In this document: one piece after another, positions 17,580-26,564 of the stretch | Position numbering within the stretch: the stretch's first letter is position 1 | Layout of the letters: the number at the start of each line of letters is the position of its first letter | From: Yoonia maricola | Lineage (GTDB): Bacteria > Pseudomonadota > Alphaproteobacteria > Rhodobacterales > Rhodobacteraceae | Direction of reading: 5' to 3' | Assembly (NCBI RefSeq): GCF_002797915.1 | Contig: NZ_PGTY01000003.1 | Coordinates: forward strand, 62,001 to 126,000 | Length of the DNA stretch: 64,000 bases | Made by a program: the position numbers and the translations under genes | Notes under the pieces: generated by a model | Told to the model about the DNA's origin: nothing | Database searches by the model: none | The model's input: the letters and a program-made list of their open reading frames with translations, nothing else

Positions 17580-19613
17580 CTAGAAGGAAAAACTGACGTT
17601 CAGGCTTGCGGCGACTGTGCTTTCCTGACCGTCTGCAAACCCGTATTCGACATCACCAGCCAAGGTCAGGCTATCGCTTTGCGCAAATGTGGTACGCGCG
17701 CCGACAAAACCACCCAAGAAGCTTGTGCTGTTTGTTGCCGCAAAGCTGGCGCTGTCTGCACCGATGCTGATCCCGATATCGTCCTCATCGCTGAAACGTC
17801 CATCAATGCCAGCCCGAAAGCTGATGTCAGCCGGACCAAGGTTGGTGAAGGTTTCCAGTTGCCCACGCATGCTGAGGGTTTGCGCGATGCGGTCATCAAA
17901 GGTCAGGTTGGACTGGGTGGTGCCGGTTTCGGTGTAGCCGTCAATGGCATTGACCGTATAGCTGGCCATGCCCGAAGGCTTGACGTTTAGCCCACCAAGA
18001 TCAAACGCTTGACCAGCAACAGTCAGACCGGCGCTGACAAAATTGCTGTCAAAACTGCCGGTTGCCGTTTCAAAGGTGCCCGTTGTGCTGTCAAAGAGCC
18101 CGCGTTCGGTTTCATGACGGTCCTGACCGGCCAGCAAACTGGCCGTCAGGTCAATCCCGCCCCGCGACATGCCCAAATACAGGCCGCCGAAGGCGCTTTC
18201 ACTGTCAATTTGGGTCGTGTCGGTTTCGGTCGTCATTTCCGATGCCGCGACACCGGCGACGATGCCCGTGCGATAGCCTGACAGCGTTGTCTCATACCCT
18301 GCCAACAGACCAGCGAAACTGTGGTCATGAGCAAAGGTGCTGCCATCATTGCCGCGCGTGCGGGCCGCACCAAAGATGCTGGCCCATGCCCCATCAATAC
18401 CAGCGTTGGCCTGCAATGTCCGATGGGCATCGCTGGCAATGGCATCCGATATATCGTTGACCAGCGATGCGCCGGTAACGTCGATAATATGTATTGCACT
18501 GTTGGTTTCGCCATCGATCTCGGTCACCACATTCAGCACGGCCCTGTCGTCAACGTTTAGCGTTTCGACCCCCAGAATGGTCATCACGCCGGACGTGCCG
18601 GCCGCTTCAATGTTAAGCGTGTCTTCGCCTTCACCCAGATCAATGGTGCCAATAATCTGCGATGTCGCACCCAATGTAACAGTCTGCGCACCTTCGCTGC
18701 CTGCAATGGCGTTGCTGTTTGCGCCTGTCGCCGAAAGCAGGCCATTATTGGTTAGTGTGACCCCTTCTGCATCAAGCATCACAGCATCGGCCCTTGCGCC
18801 AAATGTCGTAACCGTGCCGGAATTCATCACAGTGCTTTGGGCGCCGGTGGCTTGAATCCCATTAGAGTCGTTGTCTTGTGTCGTGATACTGCCGGTATTG
18901 ATTGCCTCGGATTGCTGGCCAGTGATCAAGATACCCTCGGAGGTCGTACTTTCGGTCACAATCGTTCCGTGGTTGATGGCCGCAGCGAAATCACCGCTTG
19001 TTTTAATACCCTGTGAACTGGAATCCTCGGTGATAATCACGCCATCGACGCCGTTCGTCGCCACTGAGTTCTCTCCGCCGGCGTCGATACCATCGCTGGC
19101 GAAATCCGTGCTGACAATCTGGCCATTGTTGAAAACGACGCCGTTGTCGCCAAGAGACCGTATGCCGTCGTACTGGGCGGTAATTGTGCCATTGTTCGTG
19201 ATCGTCGCATCGTCGCCCTCGGACTGGATTCCGGTTGCAACAAACCCGTCAAGTTCGATGTTGCCGTTGTTCGTGATCGTAACGCCGTCGCCGAAGGCTT
19301 CAATGCCGTCGCCGTTTGACGTGTCGGTCAAAATGGTGCCATCTATCGTGATCGTGACATTGTCACCGTTCGATACCACCCCATTATCATCATTGCCATC
19401 GGCCGCGATGGTGCCGCCCTCCTCGACCAGCAATGTGGAGCCGTCTTCGTCTAGTGTGACGGTCTCTGTTACCGTTTCGCCATCTGCGACCACGATCGCC
19501 TGTTGGGCTGTGGCAGGTTGATAGCTGAGTGTGGCAATGATCAGTGCGGTCCAAGAAACGTTGTAAAATCGGTGTGTTGGTGTGCAAAGATCTAAGGCAA
19601 ATTTCAGTGACAT
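17580..19613 (-). CDS. Type V autotransporter with repetitive beta-helix passenger
   Basis: A 677-residue outer-membrane autotransporter. An extended signal peptide (MSLKFALDLC to PATAQQ) leads into a passenger of about 380 residues made of near-repeats rich in N, G, T and D, such as GDGVTITNNGNIELDG and GDDATITNNGTITAQ, typical of a beta-helix. The last ~260 residues are a beta-barrel that ends in NVSFSF with the terminal aromatic needed for BAM insertion. The start at 19613 follows AGGAAACCAC; an in-frame start 16 codons upstream would spoil the signal peptide. No cysteine pairs or catalytic motif are seen in the passenger, so adhesion or aggregation is more likely than enzymatic action. 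Confidence 0.88.
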   Translation of the reverse strand: MSLKFALDLCTPTHRFYNVSWTALIIATLSYQPATAQQAIVVADGETVTETVTLDEDGSTLLVEEGGTIAADGNDDNGVVSNGDNVTITIDGTILTDTSNGDGIEAFGDGVTITNNGNIELDGFVATGIQSEGDDATITNNGTITAQYDGIRSLGDNGVVFNNGQIVSTDFASDGIDAGGENSVATNGVDGVIITEDSSSQGIKTSGDFAAAINHGTIVTESTTSEGILITGQQSEAINTGSITTQDNDSNGIQATGAQSTVMNSGTVTTFGARADAVMLDAEGVTLTNNGLLSATGANSNAIAGSEGAQTVTLGATSQIIGTIDLGEGEDTLNIEAAGTSGVMTILGVETLNVDDRAVLNVVTEIDGETNSAIHIIDVTGASLVNDISDAIASDAHRTLQANAGIDGAWASIFGAARTRGNDGSTFAHDHSFAGLLAGYETTLSGYRTGIVAGVAASEMTTETDTTQIDSESAFGGLYLGMSRGGIDLTASLLAGQDRHETERGLFDSTTGTFETATGSFDSNFVSAGLTVAGQAFDLGGLNVKPSGMASYTVNAIDGYTETGTTQSNLTFDDRIAQTLSMRGQLETFTNLGPADISFRAGIDGRFSDEDDIGISIGADSASFAATNSTSFLGGFVGARTTFAQSDSLTLAGDVEYGFADGQESTVAASLNVSFSF

Positions 19614-19945
19614 GTGGTTTCCTAGTGAGACTATTGGATGGCGCGGCCAACGACGGCTCACTGGGGTTACGCACGACCGGAAAGATTTGTTCTTGAAAAG
19701 TTGAACGACTTGGCGCCATCACACTTCATCCCGCCGTGTTGCGCTGGTAACTTTGATATTGTCGCCGGACCGCGGGCTTGGGTTGAATTGATGCGGCGGG
19801 CGCCCAAACCGGGTTGACGTGATCAAGGAATCCGCCTATCTCGCGCTGATCTTATTCACGACCCTGCGGATGCGGGGCATAACCCCGTATGAACGGATGT
19901 CCCACCAATCGGGTGGCTGATGTCCACAGGACAAGGAAAACGCTC
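19614..19945. other. 332-base divergent intergenic region (autotransporter / rpmB)
   Basis: No gene is seen here. It must hold the promoters of the autotransporter (leftward) and of rpmB (rightward). A good rpmB promoter lies at 19814-19842 and a GC-rich stretch (GCGGATGCGGGGCATAACCCCG) follows it inside the probable rpmB leader. The leader could hold an L28 autoregulatory site, but I cannot show a conserved fold. Confidence 0.6.
19814..19842 (+). promoter_or_regulatory. Sigma-70-type promoter for rpmB
   Basis: TTGACG (19814-19819) and TATCTC (19837-19842) are separated by exactly 17 bases. The rpmB ATG lies 103 bases past the -10, so the transcript would have a leader of about 95 bases. Confidence 0.55.
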
Positions 19946-20230
19946 ATGTCGCGCCGTTGCGAACTGACTGGAAAAGGCCCGATGTCTGGCAACAATGTCA
20001 GCCACGCCAAGAACCGTACCCGCCGCCGCTTTTTGCCGAACCTGCAGGATGTGACATTGCAGTCCGACGTTCTGGGCCGGTCTTTCAAGCTGAAAATCTC
20101 GAACGCAGCACTGCGTACTGTCGATCACCGCGGTGGTCTGGACGCCTTCATGGCGAAAGCCAAGGATGCGGAACTTTCCGATGACGCGCTGAAGATCAAG
20201 AAAGAAATCGCAAAAGCAACTGCTGCGTAA
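19946..20230 (+). CDS. rpmB: 50S ribosomal protein L28
   Basis: Large-subunit ribosomal protein, 94 residues. [12 protein letters not shown] followed by [20 protein letters not shown] is the L28 signature. It lacks the paired CxxC ribbons of the zinc-binding form, so it is the zinc-independent type. The start was set at the conserved [21 protein letters not shown] precedes it. A terminator follows about 30 bases after the stop. Confidence 0.98.
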   Translation: MSRRCELTGKGPMSGNNVSHAKNRTRRRFLPNLQDVTLQSDVLGRSFKLKISNAALRTVDHRGGLDAFMAKAKDAELSDDALKIKKEIAKATAA

Positions 20231-20258
20231 GGCACATTGCACTGTGTAAGAACGTCTG

Positions 20259-20289
20259 ACCCGGTTGCCTTCGCGCTGCCGGGTTTTTC
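20259..20289 (+). terminator. Terminator after rpmB
   Basis: Stem ACCCGG / CCGGGT with a 14-base loop that can pair further, followed by a run of five T (20284-20288). It lies 29 bases past the rpmB stop. Confidence 0.65.
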
Positions 20290-20372
20290 TTTGCCGGTGT
20301 GCTATGACATAGAGCGGCAGTGCCAGATACCGAACAAGCACTGACCTCGGTAAACCCAGAGGGATCACGGGA

Positions 20373-21221
20373 ATGCGCAAGATAATAAACGCAATCGCAG
20401 CTTTCATTTTGATGGCCAGCAACACGATCGTCGCCTTCGCTGGGGAGATTGCGATCACGCTAGATGACCTGCCCTATGTTTTGCCGTCCCGCACCACGCC
20501 GCAAGAAGGCCAAGCCATTGTTGTCGCAATCAATCAGGCGCTGGCGGCGCATGGGATTAAGGCGACAGGTTTCGTTGTCGGGCGTCAGATCACTGAACAG
20601 TCACGCCCCGCACTTGCTGCATTTGCGGCAGCAGGGCACACCATTGGCAATCATAGCTGGTCGCACCCCGACTACGGAACATTGTCGATCAATGAATTTC
20701 GCGCAGAAGTTTCACGCACCGACGCGGTCTTGACCGAGTGGATACATGCGGCCCGCTTTTACAGGTTTCCCTATCTGCGCGAAGGTGAAACAGAGCAAGC
20801 CAAAGCCGATGCCGACGCCGTGTTGACCGGGTTAGGGTATGTGAATGTACCGGTCACAATCGACAACGACGAATGGCGGTTTAACGCAGACTATCTTGAT
20901 GCGCTGGCCGCCGGTGATGATGAGGCGGCACAATTGATCGCAGCCCAATACATCGCCCATATGCAAGAGCGCACAATGCACTTTCAAGCGCTTGCCCACA
21001 CAGCAATGGGCCGCGATGTGAAACACATTCTGCTTTTGCATATGAACCAGATCAATGCCGATCATCTGGGGGAACTGCTTGACTGGTATGCAACAACAGG
21101 TTGGCGTTTTATCACGGTGGACGAGGCTATGATGGATCCAATCTATACCGCCCCTGATCTTTATGCCGGGGCGCGGGGTTTATCGCAGATTGAGCGGGTT
21201 ATGGGCCGAAAAAGCGAATGA
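20373..21221 (+). CDS. Exported polysaccharide deacetylase family protein
   Basis: A 282-residue protein with a signal peptide (MRKIINAIAAFILMASNTIVAFAG) and a NodB-type deacetylase domain. Motif 1 is ITLDDLPY (catalytic Asp and metal Asp) at about residue 30, motif 2 is HSWSHPD (metal histidines) near 93, and motif 3 is RFPYLREGE near 131. LLLHMN near 228 is motif 5-like. The substrate could be peptidoglycan or another N-acetylated glycan; the context does not tell. An ATG with GAGGGATCACGGGA upstream supports the start. Confidence 0.88.
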   Translation: MRKIINAIAAFILMASNTIVAFAGEIAITLDDLPYVLPSRTTPQEGQAIVVAINQALAAHGIKATGFVVGRQITEQSRPALAAFAAAGHTIGNHSWSHPDYGTLSINEFRAEVSRTDAVLTEWIHAARFYRFPYLREGETEQAKADADAVLTGLGYVNVPVTIDNDEWRFNADYLDALAAGDDEAAQLIAAQYIAHMQERTMHFQALAHTAMGRDVKHILLLHMNQINADHLGELLDWYATTGWRFITVDEAMMDPIYTAPDLYAGARGLSQIERVMGRKSE

Positions 21222-21250
21222 GCGCCGGTCTGGGTGGGGTGGATTGAAAT

Positions 21251-21281
21251 CCACCTTACGACGGTGGTGCACGTAAGGTGG
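21251..21281. repeat. GTAAGGTGG inverted repeat
   Basis: CCACCTTACG (21251-21260) and CGTAAGGTGG (21272-21281) form a perfect 10-bp stem with an 11-base loop. The flanks carry further copies of the theme (GTGGATTGAAATCCAC before it, GACCCACCTTAT after it), so the whole stretch 21230-21300 is built from GGTGG half sites. It is related to the elements at 6063, 52500 and 53133. It lies just before hrpB. Confidence 0.65.
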
Positions 21282-21314
21282 CGTCTTGACCCACCTTATG
21301 GCAAAGCTTGCACC

Positions 21315-23720
21315 ATGACCGCCTTACCGATTGACCCCGTGCTGCCAGCCTTGACAGCCGCCCTTGCCGCAGCCGGCCGCGCCGTGCTGCAAGCGCCACC
21401 CGGCGCCGGTAAAACCACCCGCGTTCCCTTGGCCATGCTTGAGGCGGGCATCACCGACGGCAAGATCATCATGCTGGAACCCCGCCGTCTGGCCGCCCGC
21501 GCCGCAGCCGAGCGTCTGGCTGAAGGGTTGGGAGAGACACCGGGCCAGACCGTCGGCTACCGTATGCGCGGTGACAGCAAAGCCGGACGCCGGATAGAGG
21601 TTGTGACCGAAGGCATCCTGACCCGTATGATCCAATCCGACCCTGACCTTTCTGGCGTCGGTGCGATCATCTTTGATGAATTTCACGAACGTTCCCTGAA
21701 TGCCGATCTGGGGTTGGCGCTTGCGTGGGAGGCTCGCGCCATCTTGCGCCCTGATCTGGTCATACTTGTCATGTCCGCCACACTGGACGCGGCCCCGGTG
21801 GCTGCGATGCTGGATGATGCGCCCATCATCACCTCCGAAGGCCGGTCCTTTCCGGTGACTACCCATTTTCTGGACACGGCCTTACCCAAAAACAAACGCA
21901 TTGAGGCCGCCACTGCCGATCTTGTCAGCAATGCACTGGAGCGGACCGCAGGTGGCGTTCTTGTGTTCCTGCCCGGCGAGGGCGAGATCAGGCGCACCGC
22001 ATCCCAGCTTGAAGGTCGCGTACCACCCGGTTGTCATATCCGCCCACTCTATGGTGCCCTGCCCTTTGCTCAGCAGCGCAAAGCCATCGCGCCCGTCAGC
22101 GAGGGCCGCAAGATCGTGCTCTCTACCTCTATCGCCGAAACCTCGCTCACGATTGAAGATATCCGCGTCGTCATTGATGCGGGCCGCGCCCGGCGCGCGC
22201 GTTTTGATCCGGGCTCTGGCATGTCCCGATTGGTGACCGAGCGGGTCAGCAAGGCCGAGGCCACCCAACGTGCAGGCCGGGCGGGCCGTGTCGCCCCCGG
22301 CGATGCCTTTTGCCTTTGGACGAAAGGCGAGCATGGGGCCTTGCCCGCCTTTGCCCCGGCTGAGATCGAAGCGGCAGATCTGGCAGGGCTTGCGCTTGAA
22401 CTCGCGGTCTGGGGCAGTAGTGATCTGGTCTTTCTGACCCCACCGCCGCCCGGTGCATTGGCCGAAGCACGCGCCTTGCTTGCCGGGCTTGGCGCGCTGG
22501 ATGCGCAGGGGCGGATCACGGCACATGGACGTGCTTTGGCCGCTATGCCGCTCCACCCGCGCCTTGCGCATATGTTGCAGACGGCGGGCAAGCCCGCGGC
22601 CCCGCTGGCGGCCTTGCTTGCCGCGCGCGATCCGTTGCGGGGTGCATCCGTTGATCTGTCCTTGCGTATTGCCGCCTTGGCCGGGCGCGACAGTGGACCG
22701 GGCGAAAAACACCATGCTGCCATCGCACAGATCACATCTGAAATTCCACGCCTGGCCAAAGGCCTGCCCGATGCCGCCCCGCTTAGCCTTGGGCAACAGG
22801 CGGCTTTGGCCTATCCCGACAGGGTCGGGCTGCGCCGCAAGGGTGATGAGCCGCGCTATGTTCTATCAGGGGGCAAAGGGGCCATCATGGACACGGCCGA
22901 TCCGCTTGCAGGGCAGCGCTTGATCGTTGCCACTGATCTGGATGGCGACACGCGCGAGGCGCGGATCAGACAGGCCGCCACCATTGCCGAACGCGAGCTG
23001 CGCGATATCTTTGCTGACCAGATTGCATGGCATGATGTCTGCGAATGGTCACGCCGCGAACGCCGCGTGATCACCCGCCAACAAGAACGCTTTGGCGCTT
23101 TGGTGCTGGATGACAGGCAATGGTCCGACGCCCCGGCCGATGCCATCGCCGAGGCAATGTTGGAAGGCGTCCGGCAATTAGGATTGCGCCCAACGGCTGC
23201 GGCGCAACGGTTCCGGGCAAGGGTGGCTTTGGTTGACGATCTGCCGCAGATGGATGATGCGACGCTGCTGGATACCCTTGAAAACTGGCTTTTGCCGCAT
23301 CTGACCGGCGTGCGCAGTGCCGAGGATTGGAAACGCTTCGATATCCTGCCTGCCTTGCGCGCCATGCTGGAGTGGGATCAGATGCAGCGGCTTGACCGGG
23401 CCGCCCCTGCCCATTTCAAAACCCCTTTGGGTCGCAAGATACCCATAGACTATGATGGCGAAGCCCCCGGTATCACCCTGCGCCTGCAAGAGATGTTTGG
23501 CGTCACCACCCACCCTGTCGTTGGCCGTACTCCGCTGCGCGTGACGCTCTTGTCACCGGGACAAAAACCGGTGCAGGTCACACAGGATATTGTCGGGTTC
23601 TGGGCCACGTCCTATATGGACGTGCGACGCGATATGCGGGGCCGTTACCCACGCCATCCATGGCCGGAGGACCCCACCCAAGCTGACCCCACATTGCGCG
23701 CGAAACCGCGCGGCACCTAA
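21315..23720 (+). CDS. hrpB: ATP-dependent helicase HrpB
   Basis: DExH-box helicase of the HrpB family, 801 residues. Walker A is APPGAGKTT near residue 30, the Walker B box is DEFH (IIFDEFHERSL) as in HrpB rather than DEAH, then SATLD and the QRAGRAGR motif VI near 320. The C-terminal HrpB-specific domain is complete. The ATG at 21315 was chosen because upstream codons fall within the repeat at 21251. The cellular role of HrpB is poorly defined; members have been tied to RNA processing in some bacteria. Confidence 0.95.
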   Translation: MTALPIDPVLPALTAALAAAGRAVLQAPPGAGKTTRVPLAMLEAGITDGKIIMLEPRRLAARAAAERLAEGLGETPGQTVGYRMRGDSKAGRRIEVVTEGILTRMIQSDPDLSGVGAIIFDEFHERSLNADLGLALAWEARAILRPDLVILVMSATLDAAPVAAMLDDAPIITSEGRSFPVTTHFLDTALPKNKRIEAATADLVSNALERTAGGVLVFLPGEGEIRRTASQLEGRVPPGCHIRPLYGALPFAQQRKAIAPVSEGRKIVLSTSIAETSLTIEDIRVVIDAGRARRARFDPGSGMSRLVTERVSKAEATQRAGRAGRVAPGDAFCLWTKGEHGALPAFAPAEIEAADLAGLALELAVWGSSDLVFLTPPPPGALAEARALLAGLGALDAQGRITAHGRALAAMPLHPRLAHMLQTAGKPAAPLAALLAARDPLRGASVDLSLRIAALAGRDSGPGEKHHAAIAQITSEIPRLAKGLPDAAPLSLGQQAALAYPDRVGLRRKGDEPRYVLSGGKGAIMDTADPLAGQRLIVATDLDGDTREARIRQAATIAERELRDIFADQIAWHDVCEWSRRERRVITRQQERFGALVLDDRQWSDAPADAIAEAMLEGVRQLGLRPTAAAQRFRARVALVDDLPQMDDATLLDTLENWLLPHLTGVRSAEDWKRFDILPALRAMLEWDQMQRLDRAAPAHFKTPLGRKIPIDYDGEAPGITLRLQEMFGVTTHPVVGRTPLRVTLLSPGQKPVQVTQDIVGFWATSYMDVRRDMRGRYPRHPWPEDPTQADPTLRAKPRGT

Positions 23721-23788
23721 GGCCGATTTGCGCTTTGATTCGGTTTGTGTTAAAAGAAATGTAATAAAAATAGTCTATTGGCAGGTAC

Positions 23789-24247
23789 ATGAGTAATCTA
23801 GACCGCTCCTTTTGGACGGGCCTTGGGGTCCGTGTTGTTGATCCGACTGCAATTGCGCAGGTCGGTGCCTTGTGTCTGCGTGATGGGAAATCAGGGCCAG
23901 AGGTGCTTTTGGTGAAGTCTTCGCGCGGGCGCTGGATCATTCCAAAGGGCTGGCCCATGGATGGGCATACCGATGCCGAAACCGCCAAAATTGAGGCTTG
24001 GGAAGAAGCAGGGCTGCGCAAAGGCAAGGTCAGCAAAGCCCCTATTGGTGGTTACGTGACCGAAAAGCGGTTTGATGATGGCCGCGTGGCGACCTGCCAT
24101 GTCAGCGTCTACCGGATCGACGTGAAAGAGATGACCAAAACCTATCCTGAAGCCACGCTACGCAAACGCAAGTGGGTGTCACTTAGTAAAGCTGCAAAAA
24201 AGGTTGACGATTTGGGGCTGAAGGCGCTTTTGCAGGCTTTAAAATAA
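23789..24247 (+). CDS. Nudix hydrolase
   Basis: A 152-residue Nudix-fold pyrophosphohydrolase. The Nudix box is GWPMDGHTDAETAKIEAWEE followed by AGL; the metal-binding EExG core is kept, while the usual RE is IE. The flanks VLLVKSSRGRWIIPKGW match the diphosphoinositol-polyphosphate phosphohydrolase-like bacterial group often seen in Rhizobiales and Rhodobacterales. Substrate unknown. GCAGGTAC precedes the ATG. The preceding 68 bases are AT-rich and probably hold its promoter. Confidence 0.88.
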   Translation: MSNLDRSFWTGLGVRVVDPTAIAQVGALCLRDGKSGPEVLLVKSSRGRWIIPKGWPMDGHTDAETAKIEAWEEAGLRKGKVSKAPIGGYVTEKRFDDGRVATCHVSVYRIDVKEMTKTYPEATLRKRKWVSLSKAAKKVDDLGLKALLQALK

Positions 24248-24552
24248 AGCTTAAGCGACGTCCTTGTCGGTGACGTGACCCGTTTGGAGTGCCAATACGT
24301 TGCTGCAAAGCCGCCAGTTCTTTTTAAGAATATGACCTGTGCCCAGCGGCATTGAACGGCTGTTCAACCAATGGCGCCCACTAATGAGCCGATGTTTTGA
24401 CGGCACGGGGATGAAAACTGATCCAATGTGCAGAAGGTCGCGACCGCCAACAAACCAAGGGTAATTTGGCACCTATGCAGTGTGGCAGTCTTAGCGGCCA
24501 CTTGCTGGGAGAACCTTGAGGTCAGGACCGGCCTTAACACTACGTCCGGATT
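24248..24552. other. 305-base region without a confident gene
   Basis: It separates the Nudix gene from the convergent cyclo-ligase gene. A minus-strand frame of 73 codons (24251-24472) is open and reads LLHIGSVFIPVPSKHRLISG, but it has no clear ribosome binding site and no family that I recognise. It could be a small gene, a gene remnant, or chance. No hairpin with a T run is seen. Confidence 0.4.
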
Positions 24553-25092
24553 TCAGGGCGTGATCACCCCTTGCTCGGTCACGATCAGATCAAGCGGCTG
24601 GTCAGTCGGCTCAAGCGGGAGTGCTGTGTCTTCCTGTGCGGTATAGGCGAAACCAATCGCCATCGTCGGTTGTGCGGCGCGCAACTGTTCCAGCGTACGG
24701 TCGTAAAACCCACCCCCATAGCCCAGGCGCCCGCCCTGACGGTCGAAGGCAACCAGAGGGACGATAACAATCTGGGGTGTCATCCAGTCGCCGTTTTCGG
24801 GGATCATCGCGCCAAAGTCGCCTTTGATCAGGGTGCAACCCGGCTCCCACCTGCGAAACTTGAGCGGCTGCCCTGCCCCGATGATCACGGGCACGCCCAC
24901 AGGACCATGCGCTGCGGCCTCTTCCATCGCTGGTGTCGGGTCAATCTCGGTGCGCATCGCCATATAGCCTGCCAAAGCGACACCGCGGTGACCGGCAAGA
25001 ACTTCGCTCAGGTAGCCTGCGGTCGCAGCATGAGGGCTGTGGGCCGCTTTGCGCCGGGCGAAGGCGGCCGTGCGGGCGGCGGATTTGTCCAT
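24553..25092 (-). CDS. fau: 5-formyltetrahydrofolate cyclo-ligase
   Basis: ATP-dependent conversion of 5-formyl-THF to 5,10-methenyl-THF, which clears a GlyA inhibitor. The 179-residue chain has the family's LGYGGGFYDRTL near residue 130 and VPLVAFD just before it; the N-terminal basic RKAAH is as expected. The gene starts at 25092 with an ATG that overlaps the mgtE stop (TGATG), so translation is coupled to mgtE; longer frames upstream run inside mgtE and are not real. Elsewhere this gene often lies beside the 6S RNA gene; none is seen upstream here. Confidence 0.93.
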   Translation of the reverse strand: MDKSAARTAAFARRKAAHSPHAATAGYLSEVLAGHRGVALAGYMAMRTEIDPTPAMEEAAAHGPVGVPVIIGAGQPLKFRRWEPGCTLIKGDFGAMIPENGDWMTPQIVIVPLVAFDRQGGRLGYGGGFYDRTLEQLRAAQPTMAIGFAYTAQEDTALPLEPTDQPLDLIVTEQGVITP

Positions 25093-26462
25093 CACAGCAG
25101 CCACATTGCGGCAAGACCCAAGAAAGCAAAGAACCCAACCACATCCGTCACCGTGGTCACGAAAGCACCAGAGGCCAGCGCGGGGTCGACCCCCAACTTT
25201 TCCAGTACAACCGGGATAACCGTACCGGCAAGCCCCGCCACAACCATGTTGATCACCATCGCCACGGCGATCACCACGCCCAGCATGGGAGAGCCGAACC
25301 AGACAACACCCACCACCCCCATGACGACGGCGAAAATCAGACCGTTGATCAGCCCCACCAGCACCTCGCGTTTGATCACACGCCAAACGTTTGCGGTGGT
25401 CAGATCACGCGTTGCAAGCGCGCGCACCGCGACCGTCAGCGATTGCGTGCCGGCGTTGCCACCCATTGAGGCGACAATGGGCATCAGCACGGCCAAGGCG
25501 ACCAGGCCAGCGATGGTTTCCTCAAAGAGCGAGATTACCAATGATGCAAAAATAGCCGTCACCAAGTTGACAGCCAGCCACGGGAAACGCCGCTTGGTGG
25601 TGGCAATGACCCGGTCTGACAAGCTGCCTTCGCTGATTCCGGCCAAGCGCAGGATGTCTTCTTCGGCTTCTTCCTCAAGGAATGCCATGGCGTCATCGAT
25701 GGTGATGACACCCACGATCCGTTCATCATCGTCGATCACGGGTGCGGTGATCATGTGATAGTGGTTGATCGCTTGCGCGACCTCCTCGACGTCCTGTGCC
25801 ACATGGAAGGTGCGGAATGTGTCTTCGGTCAGGTCGCGCAGCGGGGTGTCGCGCGGATGGCTGAGGATGCGGCCAAGGGTGACGTAACCTGTCGCCTTGA
25901 GCCGGGGGTCAACCAGAATAATATGATAGAACTGTTCGGGCAGCACCACATCGGACCGTAGATAATCAATGGCCTCGCCCACCGTCCAATGCTCTGGTGC
26001 GCGCACCAGTTCGGATTGCATATGGCGACCGGCGGATTCTTCGGGATAGGTAAGCGCCTGTTCAACGACCACACGGTCGCTCGCATCCAGCGCGTCCAGC
26101 ACCGCCTCCTGCTGCGCATCATCCAGATATTCGACAAGGTCAACAACATCGTCGCTTTCCAGATCGCGCACCGCATCGGCCAGTTCGGACGGCGCGAGCT
26201 GTTCGATAACCTCTTCGCGCAGTTCTTCGTCAAGTTCCGAAAGGATTTCACCCTCAAGACCACCGGGCCAGGCTACCAACAGCGCACGCCTGTCGCGCGC
26301 GTCAATCTGTTCAAGCAAATGCGCCACGTCAGCGGCATGCATCGGGTCAAGCACATCGCTCAGATAGGTCCCGTCACCACGCCCGACCGCATCAAGTACA
26401 TCACTGACCAACCGGTCGGTAATGCCGAATGCTTCGTCTTCTGTAGTTTCAGGTTCGGCCAT
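25092..26462 (-). CDS. mgtE: Magnesium transporter MgtE
   Basis: Inner-membrane Mg2+ channel, 456 residues. The N-terminal superhelical domain (residues ~20-135) is rich in acidic residues, followed by two CBS domains (~140-265) and five transmembrane helices from about residue 285. The pore signature MPIVASMGGNAGTQSL is near residue 335. The cytosolic domains close the pore when Mg2+ is plentiful in the known family structure. Its stop overlaps the start of the cyclo-ligase gene by one base. The upstream 102 bases to the divergent guanine deaminase gene show no Mg riboswitch. Confidence 0.96.
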   Translation of the reverse strand: MAEPETTEDEAFGITDRLVSDVLDAVGRGDGTYLSDVLDPMHAADVAHLLEQIDARDRRALLVAWPGGLEGEILSELDEELREEVIEQLAPSELADAVRDLESDDVVDLVEYLDDAQQEAVLDALDASDRVVVEQALTYPEESAGRHMQSELVRAPEHWTVGEAIDYLRSDVVLPEQFYHIILVDPRLKATGYVTLGRILSHPRDTPLRDLTEDTFRTFHVAQDVEEVAQAINHYHMITAPVIDDDERIVGVITIDDAMAFLEEEAEEDILRLAGISEGSLSDRVIATTKRRFPWLAVNLVTAIFASLVISLFEETIAGLVALAVLMPIVASMGGNAGTQSLTVAVRALATRDLTTANVWRVIKREVLVGLINGLIFAVVMGVVGVVWFGSPMLGVVIAVAMVINMVVAGLAGTVIPVVLEKLGVDPALASGAFVTTVTDVVGFFAFLGLAAMWLL

Positions 26463-26564
26463 GCGTCATCCTTTAGAGCTTGCGGCAGCATAATCGTTCA
26501 GACCAGCGGCACAACGCGGATTTCTGCAATTTACCCCATTGTTGCAGACACATATGCTGAATGT

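Noticed and set aside
24248..25092. 6S RNA beside the cyclo-ligase gene
   Set aside because: In other bacteria it often lies upstream of this gene, but here mgtE overlaps the start, and the downstream gap shows no long rod-like hairpin.
24571..25758. 395-codon frame opposite the cyclo-ligase and mgtE
   Set aside because: Low-complexity Thr/Ser product, antisense to two well identified genes.
25989..26564. Upstream extension of guanine deaminase by 192 codons
   Set aside because: It lies antisense to mgtE and lacks homology; ATG at 26565 matches the family N-terminus.
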